From CAVVGZ01 sp963747965 (GTDB lineage: Bacteria > Chloroflexota > Anaerolineae > Anaerolineales > Anaerolineaceae): DNA of 57,619 nucleotides. Each line of letters opens with the position of its first letter. Position 1 is the first letter of the stretch. Positions 55,337 through 57,619 of this stretch are shown here, piece after piece. The position numbers were made by a program, and so were the translations under genes. Location of the stretch: positions 1-57,619 of the forward strand of contig CAVVGZ010000006.1 in NCBI GenBank assembly GCA_963747965.1, in the 5' to 3' direction. Below the pieces are notes generated by a model that did no database searches, was not told where the DNA came from, and saw only the letters and a list, made by a program, of their open reading frames with translations.

Positions 55337-55750
55337 TTACCAGACCTTGCAGAGAATTTCCCCGCCAACACCAAGCTGTTTAGCCCGATGTCCGGTCATG
55401 ACACCCTTTGGAGTTGTAAGGATTGCAATACCCATTCCTGAAAGCACCCAGGGAATCTCCTGTTTGTTGGTATAGACTCTGCGACCTGGTTTGCTGACTC
55501 TTGCCAACCCATCAATTACAGATTTACGTTCCCTGCGTTCCCCAACATATTTTAAGCGCAGGCGCAAGATCTTTTTATAGGCTATCTCTTCTTCGGAGAC
55601 ATCATAATCCTCGATGTAGCCTTCTTCTTTCAAGATACGAGCAATTTCAATTTTTACCTTCGAGCTTGGCATCGCAACGACAGCATTGCCATTTAATATG
55701 GCATTTCGAATGCGAGTTAACATATCACCAATTGGATCATTTACACTCAT
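55337..55750 (-). CDS. rpsH: 30S ribosomal protein S8
   Basis: A 137-residue central-domain 16S-binding protein with DPIGDMLTRIRNA, the middle KPGRRVYTNKQEIPWVLSGMG and ILTTPKGVMTGHRAKQLGVGGE. It is the usual repressor of the spc operon. It follows rpsN by 21 bases. Confidence 0.98.
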   Translation of the reverse strand: MSVNDPIGDMLTRIRNAILNGNAVVAMPSSKVKIEIARILKEEGYIEDYDVSEEEIAYKKILRLRLKYVGERRERKSVIDGLARVSKPGRRVYTNKQEIPWVLSGMGIAILTTPKGVMTGHRAKQLGVGGEILCKVW

Positions 55751-55771
55751 TAGAAAATCCCTCCAAATTTA

Positions 55772-55954
55772 CTACCAGGATGCTTTACGAATGCCGGGTA
55801 TTTGGCCCATTAAGGCTTTTTCACGCAAGCAAATACGACACAGCCCAAAGCGACGATAATAACCACGGGGTCTACCACAAATTTTGCAACGATTTCTAAC
55901 CTGGTTGGGGTATTTCCGCCGTTTTTCACGGTTAATCATAGATTTTTTTGCCAT
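55772..55954 (-). CDS. rpsN: 30S ribosomal protein S14, type Z
   Basis: A 60-residue short S14 with the zinc ligands RCKICGRPRG and GLCRICLREKA, the C+ form of thermophiles and Gram-positives. It starts MAKKSMINREKR and lies between rplE and rpsH. Confidence 0.98.
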   Translation of the reverse strand: MAKKSMINREKRRKYPNQVRNRCKICGRPRGYYRRFGLCRICLREKALMGQIPGIRKASW

Positions 55955-55956
55955 AT

Positions 55957-56499
55957 TTAACCCTTCCTGAAAGGCATACCAAGTAAATCCAACATCGAGG
56001 TAGCCGCATCATCTGTTAATGCACTGGTTACGATAGTTATTTCCATCCCGCGCAATTTATCAATTTTGTCATAAGCAATTTCCGGGAAAATAAGTTGTTC
56101 CCTGAGTCCAAGCGTATAATTGCCATGCCCGTCAAAAGAATTTGCTGAGATTCCACGGAAATCACGTACACGGGGTAGTACCACATTGACTAGGCGATCA
56201 ACAAATGACCACATTCGTTCACCACGCAAGGTCACTTTTATTCCAATTTCTCGCCCTTCCCTCAATTTAAAATTGGCGATGCTCTTTCTGGCTTTTGTAA
56301 CAACCGGTTTTTGTCCGGTTATCTGGGTAATATCATTCAGAGCTGCTTCCAGCGCTTTAGGATTATCCATTGCCTCACCCATGCCGACATTAACGACAAC
56401 TTTTTTGAGGGTTGGAACCTGCATGATATTGGAAATACCATGATCCTTCATCATTGCAGGAATTACTTCGTCTATATATTTCTGTTTCAACCTGTTCAT
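55957..56499 (-). CDS. rplE: 50S ribosomal protein L5
   Basis: A 180-residue 5S rRNA-binding protein with KKVVVNVGMGEAMDN, ITGQKPVVTKARKSIANFKLREG-type sequence and RDFRGISANSFDGHGNYTLG. ATG 56499 is chosen because GGAG lies seven bases upstream and it gives the standard length; the frame is open 31 codons further into rplX. Confidence 0.97.
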   Translation of the reverse strand: MNRLKQKYIDEVIPAMMKDHGISNIMQVPTLKKVVVNVGMGEAMDNPKALEAALNDITQITGQKPVVTKARKSIANFKLREGREIGIKVTLRGERMWSFVDRLVNVVLPRVRDFRGISANSFDGHGNYTLGLREQLIFPEIAYDKIDKLRGMEITIVTSALTDDAATSMLDLLGMPFRKG

Positions 56500-56521
56500 T
56501 TTCAACTCCAAGGCAGATGGA

Positions 56522-56854
56522 CTATTCGTCAATAATTGATTCACATTTTTTACAGACACGCAAGGATTTTCCAACTCCCCGGGATAATCCAATTCGAGTG
56601 GCCTTATTGCATTTTGGGCAAACCAGCATCACATTCGAAAGATGGATTGGTGTTTCCAACTTTAATTTGCCGGGGTTAATGGTACGACCCTTTGACTGCA
56701 CCTGCCGCTGATGTTTGGTATGCAGGTTAACACCCTGGACTACCAGCCGGTTTTCATCGGGGTGAACTTTAATGACTTCACCTCTTTTACCCTTATCTTC
56801 GGTTGCACCGCTGATAATTTCTACAGTGTCGCCTTTTTTGATATTTGTATTCAT
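56522..56854 (-). CDS. rplX: 50S ribosomal protein L24
   Basis: A 110-residue protein with the KOW motif KGDTVEIISGATEDKGKRGEVI, then VNLHTKHQR and the CPKCNKATRIG segment with a CxxC pair. A late CKKC suggests a zinc site in the C-terminal tail. It lies between rplN and rplE. Confidence 0.97.
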   Translation of the reverse strand: MNTNIKKGDTVEIISGATEDKGKRGEVIKVHPDENRLVVQGVNLHTKHQRQVQSKGRTINPGKLKLETPIHLSNVMLVCPKCNKATRIGLSRGVGKSLRVCKKCESIIDE

Positions 56855-56880
56855 TCAAATAACTCCTGTACTCCTATTTC

Positions 56881-57252
56881 TTACAATACTTCCGGCGCAA
56901 GCGAGACAATCTTGAAGAAACCTTTTTCCCGCAACTCGCGGGCAACAGGGCCAAAAATACGTGTTCCCCGTGGGTTTTTCCCGTCTGTGTCTAAAATGAC
57001 AGCAGCATTATCATCAAAACGGATGGTAGAGCCATCCTGGCGGCGCCATTCTTTGGAAGTACGAACAATTACCGCTTTTACGATCTCGCTCTTTTTTACA
57101 TTACCTTGTGGCGATGCCGATCGAACTGAGCAAATGATTACATCTCCAACATGTCCATAGCGCCGTCTGGTTCCTCCCGTTACCTGGATCACCAGAACTT
57201 CCCTTGCGCCTGTATTATCAGCCACTTTTAAGGTCGTTTCCTGCTGAATCAT
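56881..57252 (-). CDS. rplN: 50S ribosomal protein L14
   Basis: A 123-residue protein with TTLKVADNTGAREVLVIQV, VRTSKEWRRQDGSTIRFDDNA and the end VSLAPEVL. It overlaps rpsQ by four bases. Confidence 0.98.
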   Translation of the reverse strand: MIQQETTLKVADNTGAREVLVIQVTGGTRRRYGHVGDVIICSVRSASPQGNVKKSEIVKAVIVRTSKEWRRQDGSTIRFDDNAAVILDTDGKNPRGTRIFGPVARELREKGFFKIVSLAPEVL

Positions 57253-57527
57253 TCCTTTGCTCCTAGTTCGAGTTCAATTTCCTCAGATTCCCGGTGCAAA
57301 ATCTCCTGGACAACCCAATGTTTTTGTCGAGAGAGTGGCTGGCTCTCAACAATTATCACCTGGTCACCAATCTGGCAACCCATTTCGTCATGAGCCATAA
57401 TATTCTTGGAAGAATTCACAACTTTTTGATAAACTGGGTGTTTATATTTTCGCCCGATTTTTACGGAGACTGTCTTATCCATTTTGTTACTGGTTACGAT
57501 TCCAGTGATTCTCCGACGATTATTCAT
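57249..57527 (-). CDS. rpsQ: 30S ribosomal protein S17
   Basis: A 92-residue primary 16S-binding protein with GIVTSNKMDKTVSVKI, KYKHPVYQKVVNSSKN and SQPLSRQKHW. Its ATG overlaps the rpmC stop (ATGA). Confidence 0.97.
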   Translation of the reverse strand: MNNRRRITGIVTSNKMDKTVSVKIGRKYKHPVYQKVVNSSKNIMAHDEMGCQIGDQVIIVESQPLSRQKHWVVQEILHRESEEIELELGAKE

Positions 57528-57619
57528 TTCGCACCTTCCTGCTCTTCCGCTATTTCCCGCTCACGGAGAATTGAAGCAAATCTGGATACGGAGCGGCGGG
57601 TTTGTTTTATACGGCTTGT
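57524..57619 (-). CDS. rpmC: 50S ribosomal protein L29, C-terminal part
   Basis: The last 31 codons are present, cut by the window edge. They read RIKQTRRSVSRFASILRERE followed by a short acidic tail. This matches the second helix of L29 and its place before rpsQ. Confidence 0.85.
   Translation of the reverse strand, partial: TSRIKQTRRSVSRFASILREREIAEEQEGAK

Overview
The window reads as a chromosomal segment of an anaerobic or facultative bacterium. It is most likely an Anaerolineae-like member of the Chloroflexota; this is inferred from remembered protein resemblance and gene order, not from a search. All main blocks are conserved cellular genes. I see no phage, insertion sequence, CRISPR array, rRNA or tRNA. 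The standard code applies: TGA ends several genes, often in ATGA overlaps. No stretch over 300 bases lacks a gene.

Layout. (1) 177-9807, minus strand: a complete de novo purine operon in the order purSL, purQ, purC, purE, purF, purD-purM fusion, purN. Its arrangement resembles the animal GART and PAICS fusions, and PurE is the class II type. (2) 9999-12180, minus: an SDR reductase, a small 2Fe-2S protein and an apparently chimeric FAD oxidoreductase of the HcnA/B/C (opine oxidase) type. (3) 12399-29529, mostly plus: a CBS-ACT protein, a YggS-type PLP protein, a C-GCAxxG-C-C redox protein with an in-frame TGA at its first conserved Cys, a CPBP protease, a DHH-CBS-CBS-nucleotidyltransferase, a GNAT, an EF-G paralogue, a DUF711 protein, a LOG-family protein, prolyl-tRNA synthetase, a helical-repeat protein, rpsO and pnp. 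(4) 29623-42811, minus: nuoA-H-J-K-L-M-M-N, then atpI-B-E-F(delta), then murE. Only membrane parts of complex I and ATP synthase are present, with two NuoM copies. (5) 42939-45348, minus: a lipoprotein and a methylase-MazG protein. (6) 45554 to the right edge, minus: the spc/alpha ribosomal supercluster from rpmC to rpoA-rplQ-truA-rplM-rpsI, including secY, adk and map.

The best novelty candidate is the redox protein at 13757-14197. An in-frame TGA sits where the family has its first invariant Cys. A perfect 8-bp hairpin with a GTT loop follows at a spacing that fits a bacterial SECIS, so I read it as a probable selenoprotein that ordinary gene calling would truncate. Second is the energy-conservation locus: two NuoM subunits, one lacking the canonical TM7 lysine, followed by an F0-only ATP synthase set with a shortened b-delta fusion.

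Data quality: nine breaks in seven genes (two each in purD-purM and purSL; one each in purC, purQ, the FAD oxidoreductase, atpB and pnp) are all corrected by removing exactly one base. That uniform direction points to insertion errors in the assembly rather than gene decay. I annotate each affected gene as one CDS and say where the frame changes.
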